From the NCBI GenBank assembly GCA_000335735.1, contig AMYY01000008.1:1-64000 (forward strand): DNA of 64,000 bases, in the 5' to 3' direction. A program made the translations under genes and the position numbers. This DNA is from an alpha proteobacterium L41A. Lineage in GTDB: Bacteria > Pseudomonadota > Alphaproteobacteria > Caulobacterales > Caulobacteraceae. Of the stretch, positions 39,181-47,683 are shown in pieces; position 1 is the stretch's first letter, and each line of letters begins with the position of its first letter. The notes beneath the pieces are model-generated. The model was not told the DNA's origin. It was given only the letters and a program-made list of their open reading frames with translations, and searched no databases.

Positions 39181-39756
39181 TTAAACTCCTGTAAGCCCCT
39201 CGGCGCGCCAGCGTCGATCGATCGTCTGGGTAACGCCGCATAGTTGCAGGAAGGCGACGGCGACGCCGGGGCCGGTCTCGGCCTCGATCAGCAGGGGCAG
39301 AACGATCCACGCGCGCGGGAAGCGCATGACCATCACGTCGTCGCTGGCGCGCAGGTGCGGGCAGTATTTCATCGAGCGATCGACGCAGCGGCGGTGCAGG
39401 GGCGCGATCGAGCCGGCGTCGATCATCACCCGGTCGTCGGCGATGTCGGCGCGAACCTGACCGCCGCGCGCCCTGAGCTGACCGGCGCATCGTCGCGCGG
39501 CGACTTGCGTCCAGCGATCGCCCTCCTCAGTCGGCGCGCCGCACATCGGGCACAGCATGCGTGCGACCGTGAGGCGCTGTCGGACCAGATGGTTCTTGGA
39601 ATATTGCGGCTTGCCGCTGCCGGGCGCGCTGGCCTGCATCAGGGCGAGACGGCCGCCGACGGTTCGGCACGGCGCGGCGCCCGCAATCTCTTCGCCGGTC
39701 CAACTCGTGACCCAGGGCACATCGAAGCCGACAACCAGTTTGGACAGGCCAGCCAT
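39181..39756 (-). CDS. Cys-rich protein of unknown function
   Basis: A 191-residue protein not recognised. It has CPMC at 69-72 and further cysteines at 90, 124, 132 and 173, with histidines at 121 and 134, suggesting a zinc-binding core. The C-terminal part after 145 is more hydrophobic (RFPRAWIVLPLLIEAE). No signal peptide. The frame runs nine codons upstream to a GTG, but ATG 39756 is the more probable start. Lineage-specific gene between S41 and hisN. Confidence 0.6.
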   Translation of the reverse strand: MAGLSKLVVGFDVPWVTSWTGEEIAGAAPCRTVGGRLALMQASAPGSGKPQYSKNHLVRQRLTVARMLCPMCGAPTEEGDRWTQVAARRCAGQLRARGGQVRADIADDRVMIDAGSIAPLHRRCVDRSMKYCPHLRASDDVMVMRFPRAWIVLPLLIEAETGPGVAVAFLQLCGVTQTIDRRWRAEGLTGV

Positions 39757-39830
39757 CGAAATCCGTCCCTCAACCGGCCACACCCTGACGCCGTCTCTCG
39801 GCCTGCGTCAATATGCGCCAGACGAGAGGT

Positions 39831-40616
39831 TCAGGCGGCCGCGCGTTTCAGCGTCACCAGCGCCTGGTCGATCAGGCGCGCGTCGCCGACGGCCAGGACC
39901 TGGCCCCTGTCGTCCGGCGCTGCGCCGCGCCAGTTCACGACCTTGCCGCCCGCCGCCTCTATGACGGGCACGAGGGCGGACCAGTCCCAGGGCTTCAGGC
40001 TGGTCTCGGCGACCAAATCCATCTTGCCCGCCGCAACCATGGCGTAGGCGTAGGCGTCGCAGCCCAGGCGCGCCAGGCGGGCGGTCGCACGCACCTGGGT
40101 CCAAGCGCCTAGTTCGGCGCCGTTGAAGATGTCAGGGTCCGTGGTCGAGATGACGGCGTCGGTCAGCGTCTCGCAGGACCGCACGGCCAGCGGCGTCTCG
40201 ACATCGCCGCGCAACAGGCGTGCGCCGGACGGGCCGCCGATGAAGATTTCGTCCAGATAGGGCTGGGCGATGACACCGACGGTCGGCTTTCCGCCTGTGC
40301 GAAGGGCGATCAGAGTGGTCCACAGCGGCAGGCCCGAGATGAAGGCGCGCGTGCCGTCGATGGGATCCAGCACCCAGACGTGCTCGGCGTCCGGTCGATC
40401 CTCGCCATACTCCTCGCCGATGACGCCGTGGTCGGGATAGCGGGCGGCGATCAGGCGGCGAATGGCGGCCTCGGCCTGTTTGTCGGCTTCTGTGACGGGA
40501 TCGAAGCCGGCTGTGCCGCCCTTGTCCTCATGCCCGATGTCCGAGCGGAAAAAGGGCAGGGTCACGCGCGCGGCTTCGCGCGCCAGCTCGATGGCGAAGG
40601 CTTCGTATTCGGTCAT
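39831..40616 (-). CDS. hisN: Histidinol-phosphatase, inositol monophosphatase family
   Basis: A 261-residue Mg-dependent phosphatase; in alphaproteobacteria this family often supplies the histidinol-phosphatase step. Metal-ligand motifs are all seen: GEEYGE (Glu), WVLDPIDGTRAF (Asp-x-Ile-Asp-Gly-Thr) and WDWSALVP (Asp). The N-terminal DPVTEADKQAE helps bind substrate. It could instead act on inositol phosphates or other phosphomonoesters. Confidence 0.9.
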   Translation of the reverse strand: MTEYEAFAIELAREAARVTLPFFRSDIGHEDKGGTAGFDPVTEADKQAEAAIRRLIAARYPDHGVIGEEYGEDRPDAEHVWVLDPIDGTRAFISGLPLWTTLIALRTGGKPTVGVIAQPYLDEIFIGGPSGARLLRGDVETPLAVRSCETLTDAVISTTDPDIFNGAELGAWTQVRATARLARLGCDAYAYAMVAAGKMDLVAETSLKPWDWSALVPVIEAAGGKVVNWRGAAPDDRGQVLAVGDARLIDQALVTLKRAAA

Positions 40617-40670
40617 GGCGCTCCCTTTAGCCTGCTTTCTCGGGCTTGGGCGCCCTTTGCGGCGAGCGGA

Positions 40671-41051
40671 TCAGGCCGCGGCGGCGTCGTTCGCGTGCAG
40701 AGACTTGGCCAGATCCAGCAAACGCCGACGGGGCCGCTCGTCCAGCTGATAATAGGCCTGGATCAGATCCAGCGTCTCTTTGCGGGAGAAGACTTCGCCG
40801 CCCTTGGGCGTCGGCGCGTCGGCGTCCATCGCCTCGGCTAGACCGTCATAGAAATAGGCGACCGGCGTTTCCAACGCCTCGGCCAACTGCCACAGGCGCG
40901 CGGCCGAGATGCGGTTCGCGCCGCATTCATATTTTTGAATTTGCTGAAATCGGATGCCGACCTGAACGGCCAACTGCTGCTGAGTCAGACCCAGCAAGCG
41001 ACGTCGGCGGCGCAGACGGCGGCCCAGGTGAAGGTCGATGTCGTCGGCCAT
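40671..41051 (-). CDS. XRE-family transcriptional regulator
   Basis: A 126-residue protein with an N-terminal HTH_3 domain (residues about 10-65: RRRRRLLGLTQQQLAVQVGI...QIQKYECGANRIS) and a short helical C-terminus. The ATG at 41051 gives MADDIDLHLG, common in Caulobacterales relatives that regulate cell-surface or cell-cycle genes. A GTCCC-N5-GGGAC inverted repeat lies 25 bases upstream and may be its operator. Divergent from glsB. Confidence 0.82.
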   Translation of the reverse strand: MADDIDLHLGRRLRRRRRLLGLTQQQLAVQVGIRFQQIQKYECGANRISAARLWQLAEALETPVAYFYDGLAEAMDADAPTPKGGEVFSRKETLDLIQAYYQLDERPRRRLLDLAKSLHANDAAAA

Positions 41052-41075
41052 GACGGTGATCCTCGTCTCACGTCT

Positions 41076-41090
41076 GTCCCGATGCGGGAC
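41076..41090. promoter_or_regulatory. Inverted repeat ahead of the XRE gene
   Basis: GTCCC-GATGC-GGGAC in the region between XRE and glsB is a possible autoregulatory operator. It is short for a GC-rich genome, so chance is not excluded. Confidence 0.3.
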
Positions 41091-41238
41091 GACACACGTC
41101 GATCGCGGCAATCGCCGTGCCGGATCGCGCCTGAGGCGAATTCGGCCTCATTGCGGCGACGTTGAAGGAAGGACGCAACCGTATGGCCGGAGCTGCATTT
41201 ACAGCAACAGCTTGGCTTTTAAAGGAAGGAACCACAGC

Positions 41239-41493
41239 ATGGGTCTCGGAATCATTGGTTGGCTCGTCATCGGCATCGTCGCCGGTTGGCTGGCTGAAAA
41301 GGTCATGGGTCGCAACCACGGCCTGCTGACGAACCTGATCGTCGGCGTCGTCGGCGCTCTGATCGGCGGCTTCATCGCTGCAAACGTCTTCGGTACGCCG
41401 GTTGGCGGCTTCAACTTCGTCACCCTGATCGTGGCGTTCCTGGGCGCCTGCCTGCTGCTGTTCCTTCTGGGATTGGTCAAGCGTCGCGCTTGA
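41239..41493 (+). CDS. GlsB/YeaQ/YmgE-type stress membrane protein
   Basis: An 84-residue membrane protein with three hydrophobic segments and glycine-rich motifs (GIIGWLVIGIVAGWLAEKVMG, LIVGVVGALIGGF), the pattern of the transglycosylase-associated/GlsB family, which is often general-stress induced. The ATG at 41239 has AAAGGAAGGA upstream. A terminator follows 20 bases after the stop. Confidence 0.9.
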   Translation: MGLGIIGWLVIGIVAGWLAEKVMGRNHGLLTNLIVGVVGALIGGFIAANVFGTPVGGFNFVTLIVAFLGACLLLFLLGLVKRRA

Positions 41494-41513
41494 TCCGACA
41501 GTCGGTCGATAAG

Positions 41514-41545
41514 GAAAAGGGCGGCTCTCACGAGCCGCCCTTTTT
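41514..41545 (+). terminator. Terminator of glsB-type gene
   Basis: Stem AAAAGGGCGGCTC with GAGCCGCCCTTTT, loop TCAC, T-run after it. Confidence 0.9.
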
Positions 41546-41581
41546 GCTGCGCCACTGTCGCCGCTCCGCTGCGAACAGACG

Positions 41582-41611
41582 AAAGGGCGGCCGGGGAACC
41601 CGACCGCCCTT
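41582..41611 (-). terminator. Likely terminator of the exported protein at 41637
   Basis: Minus-strand stem AAGGGCGGTCGGG/CCCGGCCGCCCTT with short loop and TTTC after it; weak T-run. Confidence 0.6.
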
Positions 41612-41636
41612 GATCGTTCAGCCTTGGAAGACTGTC

Positions 41637-42155
41637 TTACTGCGGCTCGGTCGGAGCCGGCGTAGCGCTGTCCGGGACGGGAGCAGCCGGTTCCGTCGTA
41701 GCGGGTTCCGCCGTGGTGGGATCCGTGGGCTCGGCGGCGGGCTCAGCCGTCGGTTCGGCCATCGGATCAGAAGCCGGGGCGGGAGTTGCCGCCGGAGCCG
41801 CCGGGCCGCCGGCGATCGGAGCGGCGGCGTCGAACTCGGCCTTGGTGTAGGCCACTACGACGCCGGTTCCTTCCTGACGGATGCCGCTCAGGGGCACGGC
41901 GCGAAGTTGGCCGTCGGCGCCGCGAACGGTGAGCTCCTGCTTGCCTTCGGCATTGTTCTGAACGCCTTCCAGCTTGCCGAGTTCGCCATCAGGACCGGAA
42001 ACGCTCGATCCGGGGTTCAGCGACAGCGATTGCTGCGAGGACGCGGCGGCGGCAGGCGCGGCGGCGGGAGCGGGCGTGGTTTCTTGCGCCAGAGCCGGCG
42101 CGACGGTCATGAAGGCGGCGGCGGCGCCAGCCAGAAGAGCGGTCTTGATATTCAT
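41637..42155 (-). CDS. Exported Ala/Pro-rich protein
   Basis: A 172-residue protein with a Sec signal peptide (APALAQ, about residue 23), a PRC-barrel-like central segment (SGPDGELGKLEGVQ...VRGADGQLRAVPLSGIR, about 50-100), and a C-terminal third of low complexity, rich in Pro, Ala, Thr and Glu. It may be periplasmic or surface-associated. No catalytic motif was recognised. Confidence 0.68.
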   Translation of the reverse strand: MNIKTALLAGAAAAFMTVAPALAQETTPAPAAAPAAAASSQQSLSLNPGSSVSGPDGELGKLEGVQNNAEGKQELTVRGADGQLRAVPLSGIRQEGTGVVVAYTKAEFDAAAPIAGGPAAPAATPAPASDPMAEPTAEPAAEPTDPTTAEPATTEPAAPVPDSATPAPTEPQ

Positions 42156-42308
42156 GGGTCATCCCCAGTTGCACGGGCCCGACGCCCGCACCCCTATATA
42201 CTCTCTCTGTTACGGATTGTTTCGTGTGCCCCGAAATGACCTTGGCAGCGCCCCGGTTGGACGATTCTTGGTCTATGTTCGGGCGATCCGCGATTCGAGA
42301 GGCCACGT

Positions 42309-43964
42309 TTGTCCAGCCGCCCCCGGCACACATCCGGTCTGATCCGCCGACTGGCGGGACTGGCCTTCGAGCTGACGCCTCAGATCTTTGCGGTGCTGGC
42401 CTTCGGCGCAGGCGCGCTGATGCTGGCCTCGGCGGTGACGCCCGAGTTCGACAGTCGGCTGCGTCAGCTGACGGGCGTCGTGTCTCCCATCCTGATCGAC
42501 CTGTCGCACTTCGTCGGCAGCATCGCCGGTTTCCTTCTTCTGCTCTTGTCGGCGGGTCTATGGCGGCGTCGACGCGGCGCCTATTGGGCCGCCCTGCTCG
42601 TCCTGGCGGCCGGGGCGGTGTTTTCGGTGCTGAAGGGTCTGGACTGGCAGCAGGCGACGGATCTGCTGGTCGTCGCAGCCTTGCTGGCGCCGTGCCGCAC
42701 GGCCTTTAACCGACGTTCGCGGCTCAGCGAGCCGCTGCGGCCCAGCTGGTTGCTGCTGCTGACGGCGGTGGTGGCGGCGATGCTGTGGCTTGGCTTCTTC
42801 GCCTATCGCGACGTGGCCTATAATGACGAACTGTGGTGGCGCTTCCTCAGCGATCGTCAGGCGTCGGGCTTCCTGCGGGCCGGGCTCGTCTTGGCGATCC
42901 TGACGCTGGTTGTGGCCGGGCGCTCGCTGCTGAGCTCGCCGGGCGCCCACAGTCACGGCCCGGCCGGCAAGGCTGACATCGATCGCGCGCTCCAGGCCTT
43001 GCGGGCGGCGAATATGGCGACACCAGAGGCCTGGCTGGCCATGCTGGGCGACAAGGCGCTGATGTTCAGCCCGTCGGGTTCCAGCTTCCTGGCCTATCGC
43101 GTGCGGGGGCGGCGCTGGATCGCCATGGGCGAACCGGCAGGGCTCAAGAGCGAGCGGCTGGAGCTGCTGTGGTCCTTCACCGAAATGGCCGACAGCTATG
43201 GCGGGGCGGCGGTCTTCTATTCGGTCAGCGAAGAGGTGCTGGGTGATCTGGCGACCATGGGGCTGGCGGTGCGCAAGGTCGGCGAGACGGCCGTGATCGA
43301 CGCCCACCGATTCTCCATCGAGGGCAAGGGCAAGCAGAATCTGCGCACAGCCATCAATCGCGCCGAGCGTGAAGGCTCCGCGTTCGAGGTTTTGCCGCCC
43401 GGTTCGGCCGCAGCGCTCGCAGACGAGCTGCGCGAGATTTCGGACGCCTGGCTGGCCATGCACGAGGGGGCGGAGAAATCCTTCTCCCTGGGGCGCTTCG
43501 ACGTCGACTATCTGGATCTGACGCCGCTGGCGGTGGTCAAGGAGGGCGGCCGCATCGTCGCCTTCGCCAATCTGCTGACCTCGCCGGACGAAGCGGCGGT
43601 GGATCTGATGCGCCATCGGCCGGACGCGCCGCATGGGGTGATGGACTATCTGTTCATCCGCTGCGCTCAGTGGGCCAAGGCGGAAGGCTTGGCCAGCTTC
43701 GACCTGGGCATGGCGCCGCTGGCCGGATTGGAGGATCGTCGTATCGCGCCGGTCTTCGCCCGCGTCGGCGCCCTGGTGTTCGAGGAGGGCGGGGCGCTCT
43801 ATGGCTTCCAGGGTTTGCGCAGCTACAAGGCGAAGTTCGGCCCGGACTGGCGTTCGCGCTTCATCGCCGCGCCGGTTTCGACGCCCCTGCCGCTGGCTCT
43901 GCTGGATGTCGCTTTGCTGACCAGCGGCGGCTGGCTGGGGATGCTGGGCCTCAAGAAGGCCTAG
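42309..43964 (+). CDS. MprF-like DUF2156 protein with short membrane part
   Basis: A 551-residue protein: about six N-terminal transmembrane helices (residues 15-210) and a C-terminal GNAT-like lysylphosphatidylglycerol synthase domain (DUF2156, about 230-530) containing GEPAG, NLRTAINRAEREG and FDLGMAPLAGL. Full MprF proteins are about 850 residues with fourteen helices; this one has roughly half the flippase part. The family adds amino acids to phosphatidylglycerol. Start is TTG with no strong SD, so the N-terminus is uncertain. It overlaps hemW by four bases at the 3' ends. Confidence 0.82.
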   Translation: MSSRPRHTSGLIRRLAGLAFELTPQIFAVLAFGAGALMLASAVTPEFDSRLRQLTGVVSPILIDLSHFVGSIAGFLLLLLSAGLWRRRRGAYWAALLVLAAGAVFSVLKGLDWQQATDLLVVAALLAPCRTAFNRRSRLSEPLRPSWLLLLTAVVAAMLWLGFFAYRDVAYNDELWWRFLSDRQASGFLRAGLVLAILTLVVAGRSLLSSPGAHSHGPAGKADIDRALQALRAANMATPEAWLAMLGDKALMFSPSGSSFLAYRVRGRRWIAMGEPAGLKSERLELLWSFTEMADSYGGAAVFYSVSEEVLGDLATMGLAVRKVGETAVIDAHRFSIEGKGKQNLRTAINRAEREGSAFEVLPPGSAAALADELREISDAWLAMHEGAEKSFSLGRFDVDYLDLTPLAVVKEGGRIVAFANLLTSPDEAAVDLMRHRPDAPHGVMDYLFIRCAQWAKAEGLASFDLGMAPLAGLEDRRIAPVFARVGALVFEEGGALYGFQGLRSYKAKFGPDWRSRFIAAPVSTPLPLALLDVALLTSGGWLGMLGLKKA

Positions 43965-45121
43965 GTCAGCAGCGCCTTCAGCACGCCGTCCAGCACCGGG
44001 CGGCCGCGCTCGGTGGCGATCAGTCGCTCGGCCTTCAGCATCAGGAATCCGTCGGCGATCAGGTCCGCGACCGGCCCGCCTTCAGGCGACAGGCCGAGCG
44101 CCGACAACAGGGCGACAGGCGCGCCTTCGGTGGTGCGCAGGGCCAGCAGCAGCCGTTCTTCGGCGGCGTCGGACGGCGTCTGGGCGTCGCGCTCGGACCA
44201 GGGCGTGCGGCCGGAAACGCCCGCCAGATAATCGGCGATGCGTCGGTGGGCGACGGTCGCGGTCCTGACGCCGTCCAGCGTCAGCCGGCCATGGGCGCCG
44301 GGGCCAAGTCCCAGATAGTCGCCGCCGCGCCAGACATGCAGATTGTGCGACGACCGGGCGGCGGGACCGCGCGCATGGTTGGAGACCTCATAGGCTTCGA
44401 AGCCGGCGGCCGAGAGGACATCCTGGGTGGTTTCGTAGAGGGATGCGGCCCGGTCCTCGTCCGGCGGGGTCAGGGTTCCGCGTGCGAAGGCCCGGCCAAA
44501 GGCGGTCGCCGGCTCTATGGTCAGCTGGTAGGGCGAGACGTGTTCGAATCCGAGCGCCAGCGCCGCCGTCAGTTCGGCGGCCCAGGCCTGCGGCGTCTGG
44601 TCCGGGCGGGCGTAGATCAGGTCGATGGACAGACGGTCGAAGGCGCGGCGGGCCAGATCGACAGCGCGCAGGGCCTCGGCCGCCGAGTGGTCTCGGCCCA
44701 GAAAACGCAGGGCGGCGTCGTCCAGCGCCTGAACGCCCATCGACAGGCGGTTGATCCCGGCGTCGGCCAGGGCGGCGAACCGGCCGGCCTCGGCGTCGGT
44801 GGGATTGGCCTCCAGCGTGATCTCGATGTCGCCGGCGGGCGGGAACAGGTGGCGGGCCGCCGCCACGATGCGCGCAACGGCGTCGGGCGCCATCAGCGAC
44901 GGCGTGCCGCCGCCGAAGAAGATCGAGGCCAGTCGTCGCGGACCTGTCAGATCTCTCTGGGCGCGCAGATCGGCCAGTATCGCCCCGACCAGCCCGGCCT
45001 GTTCCTTGGTGCGCCCGCGATCGCGCACGACGTTGAAGTCACAGTAGGGGCAGATGCGCGCGCAATAGGGCCAGTGGACGTAGAGGCCGACGTCCGATCC
45101 CGGATCAAGCGGATCAGTCAA
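43961..45121 (-). CDS. hemW: Heme chaperone HemW (radical SAM)
   Basis: A 386-residue radical SAM protein that binds and transfers heme; earlier annotated as a second HemN. The cluster motif is C20-x3-C24-x2-C27 in HWPYCARICPYCDF; HNLHVWRGGDYLGLGPGAHG is the HemW-specific stretch, and the extra fourth cysteine of true HemN is missing at the usual place. Start is TTG overlapping the rdgB stop, so it is translationally coupled to rdgB. Confidence 0.9.
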   Translation of the reverse strand: MTDPLDPGSDVGLYVHWPYCARICPYCDFNVVRDRGRTKEQAGLVGAILADLRAQRDLTGPRRLASIFFGGGTPSLMAPDAVARIVAAARHLFPPAGDIEITLEANPTDAEAGRFAALADAGINRLSMGVQALDDAALRFLGRDHSAAEALRAVDLARRAFDRLSIDLIYARPDQTPQAWAAELTAALALGFEHVSPYQLTIEPATAFGRAFARGTLTPPDEDRAASLYETTQDVLSAAGFEAYEVSNHARGPAARSSHNLHVWRGGDYLGLGPGAHGRLTLDGVRTATVAHRRIADYLAGVSGRTPWSERDAQTPSDAAEERLLLALRTTEGAPVALLSALGLSPEGGPVADLIADGFLMLKAERLIATERGRPVLDGVLKALLT

Positions 45122-45716
45122 TCAGGGCGGCTCTCAGCTTGGCGAAGGCGACGGTGCGGTGGCTGATGGCGTCCTTGGCCGCCGGCTCCATCTCGCCGAA
45201 GGTCCGGTCGCCGCCCTTCGGAATGAAGAGCGGGTCGTAGCCGAACCCCCGATCCCCGCGTGGCGGGAAGGTCAGATGGCCGTGAACCTCGCCCTGGACC
45301 ACCACACAGGGGCCGTCCGGCCACGCGACCGCCAGGGCCGAGGTGAACCAGGCGGTGCGGTCCGTCGCGCCGATCTCTTCCAGCCGCTCCTCGACCTTCT
45401 TCATGGCGACGGCGAAATCCTTGCCCGGTCCGGCCCAGCGCGCAGAGAAGATGCCCGGCGCGCCATCCAGCGCCGCGACCGACAGGCCGGAATCGTCGGC
45501 CAGAGAGACCTCGCCCGACAGTTCGGCTGCGTGGCGCGCCTTCAGCATGGCGTTGCCGGTGAAGGTGCTCTCCGTTTCGTCGGGTTCGGGCAGGTTCAGC
45601 TGGCCGGCGGTGACGAGTTGGTAATTTCTGTCCAGCAACGCCGAGATTTCGGGAACCTTCCCGGCGTTATGCGTCGCCACCACGATCCGCATCCCCTTGA
45701 TAAGCTTGAGATTCAT
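45114..45716 (-). CDS. rdgB: XTP/dITP diphosphatase
   Basis: Removes inosine and xanthosine triphosphates from the nucleotide pool. The 200-residue protein has the HAM1 motif VVATHNAGKVPEI and later DDSGLSVAALDGAPG and GFGYDPLF. Translation could start at the ATG of 45716 or at an internal ATG (45692, MRIVVATHN); neither has an ideal SD. It begins the rdgB-hemW operon. Confidence 0.94.
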   Translation of the reverse strand: MNLKLIKGMRIVVATHNAGKVPEISALLDRNYQLVTAGQLNLPEPDETESTFTGNAMLKARHAAELSGEVSLADDSGLSVAALDGAPGIFSARWAGPGKDFAVAMKKVEERLEEIGATDRTAWFTSALAVAWPDGPCVVVQGEVHGHLTFPPRGDRGFGYDPLFIPKGGDRTFGEMEPAAKDAISHRTVAFAKLRAALID

Positions 45717-45756
45717 CGTCGATCACGCTCCTGAAACAGTCTATTGCCAAAGTTTA

Positions 45757-45773
45757 ATATCGTTAAACGATAT
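45757..45773. promoter_or_regulatory. Perfect 17-bp palindrome upstream of rdgB
   Basis: ATATCGTT-A-AACGATAT is exact, and GTTTAA-N5-TTAAAC overlaps it. It is between rdgB and the divergent small ORF; AT-rich in a GC-rich genome, so a protein-binding site is likely. Confidence 0.5.
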
Positions 45774-45923
45774 GTAACGTGCCTTTTTCGCCTGCACGGC
45801 CTATCTATTGATCGTCAGGAACGGGGTCGCAGCGTTCAGGACTTCCGGAAAACCGGAAACGATCATGCGGCCAACAAATCCAAACGGCGATAATCGCCCA
45901 AACACGAAAGACGGAGAACCGCG

Positions 45924-46040
45924 ATGCATACGATGAACACCTCGATGTGGCTCGACAAGGTCGGCGCTGCTTTTGTCAGCACCGTTTTGATCGCCGCCCT
46001 GCCCACCGCCCTGGTCGTCACCCTGTTCCAAGCCCTTTGA
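45924..46040 (+). CDS. 38-residue single-pass membrane ORF
   Basis: This ORF encodes MHTMNTSMWLDKVGAA followed by about 22 hydrophobic residues and a short LFQAL end, i.e. a single transmembrane helix. GGAG lies eight bases before the ATG. It precedes the DUF2975-XRE genes by about 130 bases on the same strand. It is small and unrecognised, so translation needs proof. Confidence 0.5.
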   Translation: MHTMNTSMWLDKVGAAFVSTVLIAALPTALVVTLFQAL

Positions 46041-46169
46041 TCCCTCTCTTTGCGATCACTGGAGCTTTGACGACCTGCATGAAGACCGCGATGTATAGAG
46101 CCGCGCGCGGGTTCGCCGGACCCCGCGTGGCCATCGCCCCGCCTTCCCCGGCTTGAGATCAAAAAGACC

Positions 46170-46775
46170 ATGCGCCTGCCCCTGCCGCCAAATCCGCTGA
46201 AGCGAGGCGAGGCAAGCGTTCCGAACTGGCTGGGCGCGCCGATCAAGGCGCTCGGCCCGGGTTCGGTGTCCAGTGTGTTGAAGGTGGTTCTGGACGTCGC
46301 CTATATCCTTCTCTGGCTGATCACCGGCGTGCTGCTGCTGCTGGTCATCGCCGCGATCTTCATTCCCCTGGACAATGTGAACATCACCGTCAGCGGGGAC
46401 TCCGGCGGTAAGCAACTGCCGCTGACGCGCACCCTGCTGCTGTTCGGTTTGGGCGCCGCGACCGCCTATTTCGGCGGGTTCATGCTGATCTTGCGCAGCC
46501 TGCGCCGCATCATCCGCACCCTGACCATGGGCGACCCGTTCCAGCCCGATAACGTGCGCCGTCTGCGCCAGATCGGCCTGACCCTGGCGGTGGTGACCGG
46601 CGGCGTCTGGCTGGCTCAAGGCTTCGTCGCCAAGCGTCTGGCGCCTGGCGTGATGGATCCGCAAGGATTCGGCGAACTGCTGACCCCCATCTTTTCCGTG
46701 TTCATCGTCTTCGTGCTGGCGGAGGTGTTCCGCGAGGGCGCGCGCCTGCGTCGCGAATCCGAACTGACGATCTGA
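46170..46775 (+). CDS. DUF2975 membrane protein
   Basis: A 201-residue protein with about four hydrophobic helices (about 35-60, 85-110, 125-145, 160-180), including the GAATAYFGGFMLILRSLRRI stretch typical of DUF2975. Such proteins usually pair with a YozG-like HTH gene, as here (24 bases apart). The function is unknown; a membrane sensor or anti-regulator role for the partner has been suggested by the recurring pairing. Confidence 0.82.
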   Translation: MRLPLPPNPLKRGEASVPNWLGAPIKALGPGSVSSVLKVVLDVAYILLWLITGVLLLLVIAAIFIPLDNVNITVSGDSGGKQLPLTRTLLLFGLGAATAYFGGFMLILRSLRRIIRTLTMGDPFQPDNVRRLRQIGLTLAVVTGGVWLAQGFVAKRLAPGVMDPQGFGELLTPIFSVFIVFVLAEVFREGARLRRESELTI

Positions 46776-46799
46776 GCCGTTTTGAAGTAGGATTTCCGA

Positions 46800-47039
46800 A
46801 TGGCCATCCGCGTCCAGCTCGACCGCGTCCTTGTGGAGCGCCGCATGTCGTTGACTGAACTCGCCGACCGGGTCGGGGTGACGGTGGCGAACCTGTCGAT
46901 CCTGAAGACCGGCAAGGCGCGCGCGGTTCGGTTCTCCACCCTGGACGCCCTGTGCCGCGAGCTGGACTGCCAGCCCGGCGATCTGCTGGCGCATGAGCCC
47001 GGCCCAGGCGACACCATCGAGGACGACGGCGAGGCATGA
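46800..47039 (+). CDS. YozG-like HTH transcriptional regulator
   Basis: A 79-residue Cro/C1-type regulator consisting almost wholly of the HTH domain: RMSLTELADRVGVTVANLSILKTGKARAVRFSTLDALCRELDCQPGDLL. It follows a DUF2975 gene, the standard pairing. ATG with GAAG upstream. Its stop overlaps the next start (ATGA), so the Smr gene is coupled to it. Confidence 0.88.
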   Translation: MAIRVQLDRVLVERRMSLTELADRVGVTVANLSILKTGKARAVRFSTLDALCRELDCQPGDLLAHEPGPGDTIEDDGEA

Positions 47040-47617
47040 GGCGAAAGGGCCCGAGCCGTGACGAGAACGGACTGACGCCCGAAGACCGTCGCATCTGGAC
47101 CCGCGTGGCCGGATCGGTCGTGACGCCGAGGACGCGCAAGGCCGCCCGCGTCACGCCCGGCGCCGAAACGCCGCCCGAGATCGTGGTGACGCCGATCGAG
47201 CGTCCGCGCCCGCTGGTCAAGGCGTCTCCCAAACGCACCGCTGTCGCGCCGCCGACGGAAAAGCGACCTTCGCCGAACAAGCCCAAGCCCGCGCCCGAGG
47301 ATCTGGAGCCGCGCCGCAAGCAGCGCCTGTCGCGCGAACGCGATCCCATCGAGGCGCGCATCGACCTGCATGGCTTTGGCCGGTTCGAGGCCGAGGATCA
47401 GCTTCGAGGATTCCTGATATCCTGCCAGGCGCGTGGAATGCGTGCGGTGCTGGTCATCACCGGCCAGGGGCGGATGGGCGGCGGGGTGATCCGCTCGGCC
47501 TTTGCCGAATGGATGCATTCGCCCGCACTGCGCGGCGTGGTGTCGGGCTTCACCATCGCCCACCAGAAGCACGGTGGAAACGGCGCCTTCTACGTCACCC
47601 TGAAACGCCGGACCTGA
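47036..47617 (+). CDS. Smr-domain (DUF/COG2840) protein
   Basis: A 193-residue protein: an N-terminal basic, probably disordered half (R-x-P-rich, about 1-105) and a C-terminal Smr (small MutS-related) domain, with IDLHGF (108-113) and the glycine-rich VITGQGRMGGGVIRS stretch. Smr domains nick or bind branched nucleic acids or act on stalled ribosomes. It overlaps the HTH gene and is closed by a bidirectional terminator. Confidence 0.86.
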   Translation: MRRKGPSRDENGLTPEDRRIWTRVAGSVVTPRTRKAARVTPGAETPPEIVVTPIERPRPLVKASPKRTAVAPPTEKRPSPNKPKPAPEDLEPRRKQRLSRERDPIEARIDLHGFGRFEAEDQLRGFLISCQARGMRAVLVITGQGRMGGGVIRSAFAEWMHSPALRGVVSGFTIAHQKHGGNGAFYVTLKRRT

Positions 47618-47625
47618 CGCTCACA

Positions 47626-47662
47626 AAAAAGGCCGGGCCCGCGCTGGCGGACCCGGCCTTTC
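47626..47662. terminator. Bidirectional terminator
   Basis: AAAGGCCGGGCCCGC/CGGACCCGGCCTTT stem with A and T runs, between convergent Smr and tetR genes. Confidence 0.88.
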
Positions 47663-47683
47663 GAAAAGCGGCTTTGCTCTGGC

